A DNA stretch of 35,858 bases from Chloroflexota bacterium (GTDB taxonomy: Bacteria > Chloroflexota > Anaerolineae > Caldilineales > Caldilineaceae). The position numbers were made by a program, and so were the translations under genes. The notes beneath the pieces are model-generated. The model was not told where the DNA came from, ran no database searches, and saw nothing but the letters and a program-made list of their open reading frames with translations. Of the stretch, positions 18,017-34,338 are shown in pieces (within the stretch, counting starts at the first letter, position 1; the number at the start of each line of letters is the position of its first letter). The DNA lies in NCBI GenBank assembly GCA_030058085.1, contig JASGTU010000195.1, positions 1 through 35,858 on the forward strand, given 5' to 3'.

Positions 18017-18538
18017 ATGAGTCTGGCAGGCAAACGCGTAGCAATATTGGCCGAAGAGCTGTACGAAGACCTGGAGCTGTGGTACCCCTATTACCGGCTG
18101 CTGGAAGAGGGCGCTACTGTGACCCTGGTTGGACCGGAGGCCAAAGCCTATGAAAGCAAGCACGGCTATCCGGCCAAAGCGGACGTTGCGGCAAGCGATG
18201 TGAGCGCAGCGGATTTCGACGCGGTCGTGGTTCCGGGCGGCTTTGCCCCAGACAGGCTGCGCCGCTATCCCGCCGTGCTGGACCTGGTGCGGGGCGTATC
18301 GGAAAAGAACGGCGTCATCGGGGCTATCTGCCATGCGGCGTGGGTGCCAATCTCGGCCCATGTGGTAAAGGGCAAGCGCGCCACATGCGTCGCCGCTATC
18401 AAGGATGACCTGATCAACGCAGGCGCAGACTATGTGGACGAAGCGGTCGTAGTCGACGGCAACCTCGTCACCTCGCGCACGCCGGCGGACCTGCCGGTCT
18501 GGCTGCCGGCGCTGATCAAGGCGATTGCAGGCGCATAA
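18017..18538 (+). CDS. DJ-1/PfpI-family protein
   Basis: The 173-residue protein has the size and fold signatures of intracellular PfpI-type proteins: KRVAILAEELYEDLELWYPYYRLLEEG, then FDAVVVPGGFAPDRLRRYP, and the nucleophile elbow GAICHAAW (C105, H106). Family members have been described as glutamine-amidotransferase-like proteases, glyoxalases or deglycases; which applies here cannot be decided. AAGGAG about seven bases upstream supports the ATG at 18017. It sits between ThuA-like and cysteine-hydrolase genes on the same strand. Confidence 0.9.
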   Translation: MSLAGKRVAILAEELYEDLELWYPYYRLLEEGATVTLVGPEAKAYESKHGYPAKADVAASDVSAADFDAVVVPGGFAPDRLRRYPAVLDLVRGVSEKNGVIGAICHAAWVPISAHVVKGKRATCVAAIKDDLINAGADYVDEAVVVDGNLVTSRTPADLPVWLPALIKAIAGA

Positions 18539-18551
18539 TTGACGCAGAGGC

Positions 18552-18581
18552 GGCGGGGAGGGCGCGTAGCCCCTCCTCGCC
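18552..18581. other. GC-rich 11-bp hairpin
   Basis: GGCGGGGAGGG and CCCTCCTCGCC pair with one G-T wobble around an 8-base loop, 14 bases after the PfpI stop. No T-run follows. It may be an mRNA processing or stability element. Confidence 0.3.
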
Positions 18582-18658
18582 GGAGGGCGGGCGGCTGCGC
18601 AGCTCAGGATTATCTCGCAGGTTAATTGCAGACGGAACGCAACGGGAAGGATGCGGCG

Positions 18659-19432
18659 ATGAACGACGGGGTAGATTACCAGGGGCAGCTTGTCTTGCAT
18701 TTCCGGCGCGGGTACCTAACCCAAGCCATCGGCGGGCATAACGTGTGGCGCACACAGACCATTCCGCGCACAGTCCCCGCCGATCAGACGGCGATCATTG
18801 TGTGCGATATGTGGGATAAGCACTGGAGCAAGGGCGCCGCCGAGCGCACCGCCGAGATGGCCCCCTACATGAACGAAGTCCTCACCGTCGCGCGCCGCCG
18901 CGGCGTCCAGATCATCCACGCCCCGTCCGATACCCTGGACTTCTACAAAGATACGCTGGCGCGCCAGCGCATCCGGCTGGCGCCGTTTGTGCCGCCGCCG
19001 GAGGATTCGGACCGCCCCGTGCCGCCCCTGCCCATCGACGACAGCGACGAGGGGTCGGATACCGGCGAGACCGAGCCGCGCCGCGTCTGGACGCGACAAC
19101 ACGCCGCCATCCACATCGACCAAGAAGCGGATGTGATCTCAGACAATGGGCAGGAGGTCTACAACTTCCTACACCAACAGGGCATCCGCCAAGTGCTGAT
19201 CATGGGCGTCCACACCAATATGTGCATCCTGAACCGTTCGTTCGGCATCAAGCAGATGGTGAAGTGGGGCGTGAACATTGCGCTAGTGCGCGACTTGACC
19301 GACGCCATGTACAACCCGGCCATGCCGCCCTATGTGAGCCACAACGAAGGAACGCAACTGATCGTGGGCTATATCGAGAAGTTCTGGTGCCCGACCATCA
19401 CCAGCGAAGACCTGCTGGGCACGTCCGGCTAG
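18659..19432 (+). CDS. Isochorismatase-like cysteine hydrolase
   Basis: The 257-residue product has the family core: an Asp in AIIVCDMWDKHW (D50), RGVQIIHAPSDTLDFY, and the nucleophile Cys in MGVHTNMCILNRSFG (C189). It is longer than the usual 180-200 residues because of an N-terminal lead and an acidic Pro-rich insertion (about 110-142, FVPPPEDSDRP to ETEPRR) between core elements. Family members hydrolyse amides, nicotinamide, ureido compounds or isochorismate; substrate unknown. GGGAAGGA seven bases upstream supports the ATG at 18659; a TTG at 18626 in frame is less likely. A good intrinsic terminator follows at 19458-19500, closing the three-gene run. Confidence 0.8.
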   Translation: MNDGVDYQGQLVLHFRRGYLTQAIGGHNVWRTQTIPRTVPADQTAIIVCDMWDKHWSKGAAERTAEMAPYMNEVLTVARRRGVQIIHAPSDTLDFYKDTLARQRIRLAPFVPPPEDSDRPVPPLPIDDSDEGSDTGETEPRRVWTRQHAAIHIDQEADVISDNGQEVYNFLHQQGIRQVLIMGVHTNMCILNRSFGIKQMVKWGVNIALVRDLTDAMYNPAMPPYVSHNEGTQLIVGYIEKFWCPTITSEDLLGTSG

Positions 19433-19457
19433 CCTGTCTATTGCTGGAAGCAAAGGC

Positions 19458-19500
19458 CGGAGTTTCTGCCTTGTGAAAGGGGCGGCAACTCCGTCTTTTT
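19458..19500 (+). terminator. Intrinsic terminator between convergent operons
   Basis: CGGAGTT (19458-19464) pairs with AACTCCG (19487-19493), with a partial inner stem, and is followed at once by TCTTTTT. It ends the ThuA-PfpI-hydrolase run. The same hairpin on the minus strand lies 26 bases beyond the stop of the biotin carrier gene, but with only a weak T-stretch there. Confidence 0.7.
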
Positions 19501-19525
19501 GTTTGCGCTCAATGCGATAGGCCGC

Positions 19526-20038
19526 CTAGCCTACTTCGACGAGCATGGCGTCGAGCGTCACGCTTTGGCCGGGCTGGACGTCGATGCGCAAAACGACGCC
19601 GCTGCGCGGGGCGCGAATTTCGTTCTCCATCTTCATCGCCTCCAGCACAACCAACGATTGGCCGGCTGTCACCTGTTGGCCCGGCTCGACCAGCACGCGC
19701 GTGATCAAGCCGGGGATCGGCGCCTTGATGCGCCCGTCGCCACTCACGGGCCGGGCGAAAGTTGCCTCCATGTCGTGCAACTCCAGGTGATGACGGCGGC
19801 GGCCTGACTGAACCCAACGCAGGCTGCGGTCGAAGATCACTTCGTAGGGATGCCGGTCCACGACGATCCATTCGATCGGCTGGCTTGGGTCGGCGCCGGG
19901 CACGTAGATGTCGATCTCCTCGCCGTCGACGCTGGCGGAAAACACGGTCGGGTCGGCGAAATTCTGGCGCACATCGATCTCGTAGGTGCGCCCGTTGATG
20001 GTTACGGCAATTCTACTCATCGCAGATGTTGGCCTCAT
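19526..20038 (-). CDS. Biotin carboxyl carrier protein of an acyl-CoA carboxylase
   Basis: The 170-residue protein ends with a biotinyl domain: APIPGLITRVLVEPGQQV, then VVLEAMKMENEI, whose central Lys carries biotin, and a mirror half ending MLVEVG. The N-terminal 90 residues form a separate small domain of unknown role (INGRTYEIDVRQNF). It carries the carboxyl group from the biotin carboxylase to the carboxyltransferase. Its ATG at 20038 overlaps the biotin carboxylase stop as ATGA, implying coupled translation; an alternative ATG at 20020 (MSRIAVTING) has GAGG 12 bases upstream and could be used instead. It is last in the six-gene operon. Confidence 0.85.
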   Translation of the reverse strand: MRPTSAMSRIAVTINGRTYEIDVRQNFADPTVFSASVDGEEIDIYVPGADPSQPIEWIVVDRHPYEVIFDRSLRWVQSGRRRHHLELHDMEATFARPVSGDGRIKAPIPGLITRVLVEPGQQVTAGQSLVVLEAMKMENEIRAPRSGVVLRIDVQPGQSVTLDAMLVEVG

Positions 20039-21531
20039 GAGAGCGCGCGGCTGGAACGATGCCAGCCGGAAAGCGTTCGTTCGGGAATAACGGGCGCCTG
20101 CGCCTGGTTGCGCAACACATAGGCGACCGCAGCCGCCGCGGCCAGGTCGCGTTCGGCGCGCCCCGACGGCGGCTGTACCGCGTCGAGTTGGCCGAGCAAG
20201 CTCGTGTCATAGACGCCGCCGGCGAAGCGCGCATCGCCGACAATCTGCCGGAGCAGCGTCAGGTTCGTCTGAACGCCGCGAATCGTGAACTCGTCCAGCG
20301 CCCGCGTCGTGCGCCGCACAGCTAGGTCGCGGTCATCGCCCCAGACCACCACCGTAGCGAGGATCGGGTCATATTCTACCGGGACCTCGCAGCCGGCGCA
20401 GCCGTAGGTGTCGACGCGCAGATGTGCGCCGCCCGGCATGCGGAATCGGCGCAGCACGCCCGGGCTGGGCAAATAGTGATTCCAGGGATCTTCGGCGTTG
20501 ATACGGCACTGGATAGCCGAGCCGCGCATGGTCACGTCCGCTTGCGCCAGCGACAGCGGCAAGCCGGCGGCGATGCGTATCTGCTCGCGCACAATGTCCA
20601 CGCCGGTCGCCATCTCGGTAACCGGGTGCTCGACCTGGATGCGCGCTTTGATCTCCGTGAAGTACAGGGCGCCTTGGCTGTCCATTAGAAACTCGACGGT
20701 GCCCGCCCCCCGATAGTCGAAGAGGCGCGCAATGCCCAGCGCCGTTTCCCACAGCTCGGCGCGCTGCGCCGGCGTGAGGTTGGGCGCAGGCGCCTCGCCC
20801 ACCATCTTCTGGTTGTTGCGCTGCAGCGAACCGTCGCGGTCGCCGAGGTGGATGATCCCGCCCTGGCTGTCGCCCAGGATTTGCACCTCCAGATGGCGGG
20901 CGCCGGGGATGATCCTCTCGAGGTAAATGCGCTGGTCTCCATAGACATTGCCCGTCTCGCGGCGGGCCTGGCGCACGCTCTCGATCAGGGCGCCGGCTTC
21001 TTCGACCACACGTGTGCCGCGCCCGCGCCCGCCGCTGCACGACTTCACAGCCAGCGGGTAGCCCAACTCCTGCGCCTGGTCGAGCAGGTACCGCGCCTCC
21101 TCGTCGCTCAGCGCGCCGGCTGCGTCCAGCGCCGTTCGCGCGTGCACGGGGATGCGATAGCCGGCGGTGCGCACCCGCTCCATGGCGTCGATCTTCGCCT
21201 GGCAGGCGGCGACCACCCCGCTCGGCGGGCCGACGAAGGCGATGCCGGCCTCTTCGCAAGCGCGGATGAACTCGGGCCGTTCAGCCAAGAAGCCATAGCC
21301 GGGGTGGATAGCCTCTGCGCCCGTCTGTTTGGCGATGCGCAGAATCTCATCCCCGTCCAAATAGCCGCCGGGCGTTTGCAGCTGCACGCACTCATCCGCC
21401 AGGCGGACATGAAGCGAACTGCGGTCGCCTGCGTCGAAGACGGCGACGGCGACAATGCCCATCTCGCGGCACGTACGGATGATGCGCACCGCGATAGCGC
21501 CGCGGTTGGCGATCAATAATTTGTCGAACAT
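20035..21531 (-). CDS. Biotin carboxylase-like ATP-grasp protein with altered active site
   Basis: The 498-residue protein aligns end to end with biotin carboxylases: MFDKLLIANRGAIAVRI, HPGYGFLAERPEF, AVKSCSGGRGRGTRVV, RHLEVQILGDSQG, QRNNQKMVGEAPAP, RIQVEHPVTEM, AEDPWNHYLPSPG. It should carboxylate biotin using ATP and bicarbonate. Several positions near-invariant in the family differ. The Gly-rich lid is SGGRGRGT (166-173), and the His two before K242 is Asn (N240, E. coli H236). The Asn of the EMNTR motif is Lys (K295, E. coli N290). K113, K163, H213, K242, E293 and R297 are kept. The carboxyltransferase and carrier genes flank it, so carboxylase function is still the best guess. AAGGAG six bases upstream fixes the ATG at 21531. 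Confidence 0.8.
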   Translation of the reverse strand: MFDKLLIANRGAIAVRIIRTCREMGIVAVAVFDAGDRSSLHVRLADECVQLQTPGGYLDGDEILRIAKQTGAEAIHPGYGFLAERPEFIRACEEAGIAFVGPPSGVVAACQAKIDAMERVRTAGYRIPVHARTALDAAGALSDEEARYLLDQAQELGYPLAVKSCSGGRGRGTRVVEEAGALIESVRQARRETGNVYGDQRIYLERIIPGARHLEVQILGDSQGGIIHLGDRDGSLQRNNQKMVGEAPAPNLTPAQRAELWETALGIARLFDYRGAGTVEFLMDSQGALYFTEIKARIQVEHPVTEMATGVDIVREQIRIAAGLPLSLAQADVTMRGSAIQCRINAEDPWNHYLPSPGVLRRFRMPGGAHLRVDTYGCAGCEVPVEYDPILATVVVWGDDRDLAVRRTTRALDEFTIRGVQTNLTLLRQIVGDARFAGGVYDTSLLGQLDAVQPPSGRAERDLAAAAAVAYVLRNQAQAPVIPERTLSGWHRSSRALS

Positions 21532-21547
21532 ATCAGCTCCTTGCCGC

Positions 21548-23083
21548 CTACATGGGCGCGATGCCGTGTTTGCGCGGCACATGCCGTTCGCGCTTGGAGA
21601 GGGTCAGTTCAAGCGCACGGATAAGGACGCGTCGCGTGTCGCGCGGCTCGATCACGTCGTCGATCAGGCCGCGGGCGGCGGCAATATAGGGGTTGTTGAA
21701 GCGCTGCTGGTATTCTTCAGTCAGCTCGCGGCGTTTGGCTTCGGGGTCCGCCGCCTCGCTTACTTCTTTGCGGAAGAGGATGTTGACCGCGCCCTCCGCG
21801 CCCATGACCGCGATCTCGGCGTTGGGCCAGGCGTAGAGCAGATCGCCGCGCAGCCCCTTGCTGCTCATGACGCAGTAAGCGCCGCCATAGCTCTTGCGCA
21901 GGATGACCATGAGCTTGGGCACGGTGGCCTCGCTGTAGGCGTAGATCATGCGTGCGCCGTTGCGGATGATGCCGCCGTACTCCTGATGTGTGCCGGGCAG
22001 AAAGCCGGGCACGTCCTGCAGCGTAACCAGCGGGATGTTGTAGGCGTCGCACAGACGGATGAAATGCGCCGCCTTGACCGAGGCTTTGATGTCGATTGTG
22101 CCGGCTAGCACCATCGGCTGGTTGGCGACGACGCCGATCACCCAGCCGTTGAGCCGCGCAAAGCCGACCACCATGTTCTCGGCCCACAATTGGTGCACCT
22201 CGAAGAAACGCCCGTCGTCGACAATGCTGGCGATGACCTGGCGCACGTCGTAGGGCTTGTGCGGTTCGATAGGGACGATCTGCTCCAACTCGGGGCAACG
22301 CCGTCGCGGGTCGTCACGCGGCGGCGCATAGGGCGGGTCGTCCTGATTGTTGGACGGCAGATAGGCGAGCAGCGAGCGCACCATCGCCAGGCACTCCCGA
22401 TCGTCCTTCGCCAGGAAATGGCTGACGCCGCTTTCGGTGGAGTGGATCAGCCCGCCGCCCAGTTCCTCCAGCGTGACCTCCTCCTGCATCACAGCTTTGA
22501 CGACGTTCGGGCCGGTGATGAACATATAGCTGTTCTCCGTCATAAAGACGAAGTCGGTCAAGGCCGGCGAATAGACCGCGCCGCCCGCACAGGGGCCGAG
22601 GATGACCGAGATCTGCGGGATGACGCCGGACGCCTCGCAGTTGGCGTCGAAAATGCGCGCGTAGCCCGCCAGGCTGTCAACGCCCTCCTGGATGCGCGCC
22701 CCGCCGGAGTCGTTGAGCGCGATAAAGGGACAGCCGTATTTCAACGCCATCTCCATCGCCTTGACGATCTTGGCGGCGTGCATCTCGCCCAGCGAGCCGC
22801 CCATGACCGCGGCGTCCTCGGCTGCGGCAAAGACGCGGCGCCCGTTGATCAGCCCAAAGCCGGTGATCACCCCGTCACCGAAACGCGAAGAGCGCCCGTC
22901 CATGTACTGCTCGTAGCGCGGCGTGACCAGCGTGTCGATCTCGTTAAAGGTGTTGGGGTCAAAAAGGACATCCAGCCGTTCACGCGCGGTCAGGCGGCCT
23001 TTGGCGTGTTGCCTTTCCCGGTCCTTCTCCGAGCCGGCGGCCTTCTGTTTGCGCTGACGAAGATCATCGATATAGGATTCCAA
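21548..23083 (-). CDS. Acyl-CoA carboxylase carboxyltransferase (beta subunit)
   Basis: The 511-residue protein is a propionyl/acetyl-CoA carboxylase beta subunit of normal length with two crotonase-fold halves. Signatures include GGSLGEMHAAKIVKAM, LNDSGGARIQEGVDSL, VILGPCAGGAVYSPALTDF, DVPGFLPGTHQEYGGIIRNGA and RKSYGGAYCVMSSKG. It transfers the carboxyl group from biotin to acetyl- or acyl-CoA to give malonyl- or alkylmalonyl-CoA. The residue after GGAY, linked to acyl-CoA choice in actinobacterial enzymes (Asp for propionyl, Ile for broader use), is Cys (C404) here. The start is TTG at 23083 with GGGGAG nine bases upstream. It precedes the biotin carboxylase by 16 bases and follows the phosphopantetheinyl transferase by 107. 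Confidence 0.9.
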   Translation of the reverse strand: MESYIDDLRQRKQKAAGSEKDRERQHAKGRLTARERLDVLFDPNTFNEIDTLVTPRYEQYMDGRSSRFGDGVITGFGLINGRRVFAAAEDAAVMGGSLGEMHAAKIVKAMEMALKYGCPFIALNDSGGARIQEGVDSLAGYARIFDANCEASGVIPQISVILGPCAGGAVYSPALTDFVFMTENSYMFITGPNVVKAVMQEEVTLEELGGGLIHSTESGVSHFLAKDDRECLAMVRSLLAYLPSNNQDDPPYAPPRDDPRRRCPELEQIVPIEPHKPYDVRQVIASIVDDGRFFEVHQLWAENMVVGFARLNGWVIGVVANQPMVLAGTIDIKASVKAAHFIRLCDAYNIPLVTLQDVPGFLPGTHQEYGGIIRNGARMIYAYSEATVPKLMVILRKSYGGAYCVMSSKGLRGDLLYAWPNAEIAVMGAEGAVNILFRKEVSEAADPEAKRRELTEEYQQRFNNPYIAAARGLIDDVIEPRDTRRVLIRALELTLSKRERHVPRKHGIAPM

Positions 23084-23190
23084 AAGTCAGTTCTCCCCGA
23101 AATGTGCGAAGAGCCATTGCAACGAAGCGGCGCGTCAAGACGGCATACGCCGCAAACCGGACAACCACATGCTCATGCGTTGCGTTCTCA

Positions 23191-24033
23191 CTACACAGCC
23201 GGCCATTGGCGGCTAAGAGCCGCCGCCCGGCCTAATTGCTCATAAGCAGGCGACAGCGCACACAGAGTGAGCGCATAATGCACGCCATCAATATCCATTG
23301 TATACACTCTATGCCAGGCAGACAGACGATAGACTGGCCCGGCCTGCTCCACCGCGCTGGCGGCTAGCTCACCGTGCAACGTGACACGAACGGGCGACCA
23401 GCCGGATGCTCCTGCCGTGCGCGAGTCTGTCACGTCTCGCCCGCATACGGTCACCCAGCGCGGGTCGACGCTAAGGCCGAGCCGCAAGGCCTTGAGCGCC
23501 GCCTCCTTGACGCTCCAGATGACGGTCGTCAGACCGTCGCGCCAAACAGCCGGGGCCGCCGTTACAGCCGCCTGTTCATCGGGCGCAAAATAGTCGCGCA
23601 CAAACGACGCCTCGCGCGGCTCGATTAACTCGACGTCCCCGCCCACGCGCGGCAGGCGCGCTGCCGTCCCGGCCTCCACAGCGCCGGCCTGCGCCGCCAA
23701 TGCGCAGAAGGCGACGCCGCGGCTGTGGCTAATGGTGAGGCTGACGGGAATGCGTCCGGCATCGCGCCCCGATTCAATCAGCGCATAGGGCGCGCCGGTC
23801 GGGTCGTTGGCGACCGTAATCTGCGCAAGCGGCGGCGCGGCGTCCTGCTCATCCAAATAGGCCGCCAACAATCGCTTCGCCGTCCAGCGGCCCAACAGCC
23901 ACTCCTGACGCCGCTTGGGGAAAGCCAGGCGCGCCAGATGAGCGGCTTCCGCCGGGCTCAACAGGCCGGGCGGAGCTTCTGCGCGCGCCGCGTCAGGGCA
24001 GTCACGCACGGTCTGCACCAGCCAGCGGATCAC
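23191..24033 (-). CDS. Sfp-type 4'-phosphopantetheinyl transferase
   Basis: The 280-residue protein has the Sfp-family motifs: VSLTISHSRGVAFCAL (H103), GGDVELIEPRE (D133, E135, magnesium ligands) and WSVKEAALKALRLGL (W173, K176, E177, K181). It transfers phosphopantetheine from CoA to carrier domains, and the obvious target is the tandem carrier region of the upstream synthase. It begins at a GTG ten bases after the synthase stop codon and has no independent ribosome site of note, so it is probably translated by coupling. The family usually modifies Ser; both carrier domains here have Thr at that place, which makes this enzyme's specificity of particular interest. Confidence 0.85.
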   Translation of the reverse strand: MIRWLVQTVRDCPDAARAEAPPGLLSPAEAAHLARLAFPKRRQEWLLGRWTAKRLLAAYLDEQDAAPPLAQITVANDPTGAPYALIESGRDAGRIPVSLTISHSRGVAFCALAAQAGAVEAGTAARLPRVGGDVELIEPREASFVRDYFAPDEQAAVTAAPAVWRDGLTTVIWSVKEAALKALRLGLSVDPRWVTVCGRDVTDSRTAGASGWSPVRVTLHGELAASAVEQAGPVYRLSAWHRVYTMDIDGVHYALTLCALSPAYEQLGRAAALSRQWPAV

Positions 24034-24042
24034 AGCGTACGC

Positions 24043-32208
<8,166 letters not shown>

Positions 32209-32250
32209 CTCTTGCTCCATAACTCGACAGCCCGTACGCGCAATGGCCGG

Positions 32251-33888
32251 CTAGGCTGCCGGGAAAGCCTCGTTCAATTTGCCGGCGACGAAATCCATGT
32301 CCGCCAGTAGACCGGCCTGTGCCTGGTAGATGGCGGGCAGGTTCAGCGAAGCGGCCAGATCGGGATCGCTCTGCCCGGCGCCGATAGTCCAGTGCAAGCC
32401 GTCGCAGGCGACCTTGAGCGCGGCCTCGCGTGCACAGATGCGGCTCATGGCCTGGCGCGTGGGCGTATCGAGGGGGATGGCCTCGGTCGGCCTCTGCACG
32501 ACACGCTCTGCGAAGACGGCTGCGGTCTCGGCACAGGCGATCAACTCGCCCAGGCGAAAGAGCACATGCTGGCTGCGTGTCAGCCGGTCGAGGCGGCAGC
32601 GCTCCAAGATGACGGCCAAAGCGCGCAGGGCTAGAGCGGTCACGCCGGCGCCGTTTTCCGGCTCTTGGCGGGCCACGCGCTCAAGCCTATCCGCCCAGTC
32701 GTTATAATAGGCCCCGCGCGACTTGAGGTGCAACTGCCAGCGTTCGCGGGCAATGGTCCACTCCATGATCTCCGACGTACCCTCGTAGATGGTGGTGATG
32801 CGCACATCGCGCTTGATCTTCTCGACCATATATTCGCGCGTGTAGCCGTAGCCGCCCAGGGCTTGGATGCAGTCCTCTGCGGCCTTGTTGCCCGCCTCGG
32901 TCGCCGCGTACTTGGCGACAGCGCCCTCGGTCTGCAAGTCCTGCCCGCCCCTGTCGATGCGTTCCGCGGCCCATTCGATGTAGGCGCGGGCGGCTTCCAG
33001 GCGCACGGCGTTGGGCACGATCAGCTTGTGGGTATAGCCCTGCTTCTGGCTGAGTGGCGCGCCCGCCTGGATGCGCGTCTGCGAATAGGGAATGGCGCGC
33101 TGGAGCGCTGCCCAGCCCGCGCCCAGGCCAAAGGCCGCCACCATGAGGCGCGTATAGCCGAAAACAGCCTGCGCCTGTTGCAGCCCTTTGCCCTCTTCGC
33201 CGCCGACGAGCCGGTCGGCGTCTACATAGACATCTTCCAAGAAGAGGGCCGCGGTGTTGCTGGAGCGGATGCCGTGCTTGTCTTCGGGCTTGTTCTGGCT
33301 GAAGCCATCGGCGCCGCGCTCGACGATGAACCAGGATGGGCCGCCTGGGGCCAGCGCCAAGATGGTGTAGACCTCGGCGACGCCTCCGTTGCTGATCCAC
33401 TGTTTGCGCCCGCTGATGCGGTAGCCGGCGACCGCGCCGTTCTCCATGACCGGCACAGCGCGCGTCTGCAGCGCGGCCAAGTCGCTGCCCGCCTGCGGCT
33501 CCGTAGCCCCATAGGCGACGAGCAACCCCTCTTCGGCCATGCGCCCCAGCCAGTAGGCCTTCTGCGCGTCGGTCCCGCCGACGCGGATCGGGTCTGCGCC
33601 AAGGAAGGTCGCCAGCACGCTGGTGGCGATGCCCAAGTCGATGCCTGCCATGATTTCGGAGACGCGGTAGATGTCGTAGGCGCCGCCGCCCAGCCCGCCA
33701 TACTCCTCGGGAATAAACAAAAGGTGCAGCCCGAACTTCATAGGGTCGTTGAGTTCGGCCAGCACCTTCTGCGGAAACTCGTCATTGCGGTCCAGGTCCA
33801 ACAGGAAATTTGCCGGGAGACTCTTGTCCGCGTACTTGGCGAGCGTGGACATGACCATCTCGAGGGTATCGGCATCCAGTCGGGCCAT
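32251..33888 (-). CDS. Acyl-CoA dehydrogenase-family flavoenzyme
   Basis: The 545-residue protein has the full acyl-CoA dehydrogenase fold: an alpha N-domain with [13 protein letters not shown], the FAD and substrate segment [52 protein letters not shown] and the catalytic base in [13 protein letters not shown] (E369). A roughly 150-residue C-terminal extension, as in larger members, follows. The enzyme would introduce or, in some settings, remove an alpha-beta double bond of an acyl thioester. It is the first gene of the operon and ends 42 bases before the synthase start, so it probably acts on a precursor or product of the synthase. No electron-transfer flavoprotein gene is nearby. GGAG lies about nine bases upstream of the ATG at 33888. 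Confidence 0.85.
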   Translation of the reverse strand: MARLDADTLEMVMSTLAKYADKSLPANFLLDLDRNDEFPQKVLAELNDPMKFGLHLLFIPEEYGGLGGGAYDIYRVSEIMAGIDLGIATSVLATFLGADPIRVGGTDAQKAYWLGRMAEEGLLVAYGATEPQAGSDLAALQTRAVPVMENGAVAGYRISGRKQWISNGGVAEVYTILALAPGGPSWFIVERGADGFSQNKPEDKHGIRSSNTAALFLEDVYVDADRLVGGEEGKGLQQAQAVFGYTRLMVAAFGLGAGWAALQRAIPYSQTRIQAGAPLSQKQGYTHKLIVPNAVRLEAARAYIEWAAERIDRGGQDLQTEGAVAKYAATEAGNKAAEDCIQALGGYGYTREYMVEKIKRDVRITTIYEGTSEIMEWTIARERWQLHLKSRGAYYNDWADRLERVARQEPENGAGVTALALRALAVILERCRLDRLTRSQHVLFRLGELIACAETAAVFAERVVQRPTEAIPLDTPTRQAMSRICAREAALKVACDGLHWTIGAGQSDPDLAASLNLPAIYQAQAGLLADMDFVAGKLNEAFPAA

Positions 33889-34034
33889 CTTCCCAATCTC
33901 CTATGGGCGCACGGGGCGAGACGCAACGATGCAGGTCAACGGACGGCGGGCAACAGGCGGCGGGCAGTTCGGATTAACCGGGCACGGCGTTTAGGCGTTC
34001 CGCGCATTGGGTCCGCGCGTCGGGCCCGGGCATC

Positions 34035-34064
34035 GCCAACACTTAGAGGGCCAACACATAGGGC
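34035..34064. repeat. 15-bp tandem repeat in the operon leader
   Basis: GCCAACACTTAGAGG (34035-34049) is followed directly by GCCAACACATAGGGC (34050-34064), 12 of 15 identical. It lies about 150 bases upstream of the first operon gene. Confidence 0.5.
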
Positions 34065-34183
34065 CCGTACTCAGTGGCGGTTACGTCTGCCGTTCGAGGG
34101 CGCCCGGCCCCACACGCGCCGCTGCCAAGCCGTATGCCTGGCGGCAGGCTTGAGTCCATCACGGCGCCTGACTGCCATCAGGT

Positions 34184-34212
34184 ACTATACTGGAAGTGGT
34201 GCAATCCGACAA
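34184..34212 (-). promoter_or_regulatory. Promoter of the six-gene lipid-synthase operon
   Basis: On the minus strand TTGTCG (34212-34207, four of six matches) is followed by exactly 17 bases and TATAGT (34189-34184, five of six). It is the best sigma70-type match upstream of the acyl-CoA dehydrogenase. Transcription would start near 34176. Confidence 0.5.
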
Positions 34213-34242
34213 AGGAAAAGGGGTACTGTCCGACAGAGGAAA
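34205..34242. promoter_or_regulatory. Paired 14-bp direct repeats (operator candidate)
   Basis: TCCGACAAAGGAAA (34205-34218) and TCCGACAGAGGAAA (34229-34242) differ at one base and are 24 bp apart start to start, close to two helical turns. The first copy covers the -35 element of the leftward promoter, the second lies just upstream of it. This is the usual geometry for a regulator-binding pair; the regulator is unknown. Confidence 0.5.
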
Positions 34243-34338
34243 CGGCAGATCAGGCGTAGACTTAGACGAGCGCAACGCCGGTGCGTGCGCCGGCCTTTGG
34301 GCCGTGCGATACGCCACAGATAGAGGGGAGAATCAAAC

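Larger units (their letters stand above)
33889..34338. other. Divergent control region between the lipid-synthase operon and the SDR gene
   Basis: No supported gene was found. The stretch holds the leftward promoter (34184-34212), paired direct repeats (34205-34242) and a short tandem repeat (34035-34064). A TATACT at 34186-34191 on the plus strand overlaps the leftward -10, but no matching -35 was found for the SDR gene. If the leftward promoter is correct, the operon has a leader of about 290 bases, in which no known riboswitch was recognised. Confidence 0.5.

Noticed and set aside
22190-23245. 351-residue plus-strand open frame opposite the carboxyltransferase
   Set aside because: Antisense of a clearly conserved carboxyltransferase, with no ribosome site and no recognisable motif.
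32665-34323. 552-residue plus-strand open frame opposite the acyl-CoA dehydrogenase
   Set aside because: Antisense shadow of a well-supported gene; its tail runs through the control region and is low-complexity.
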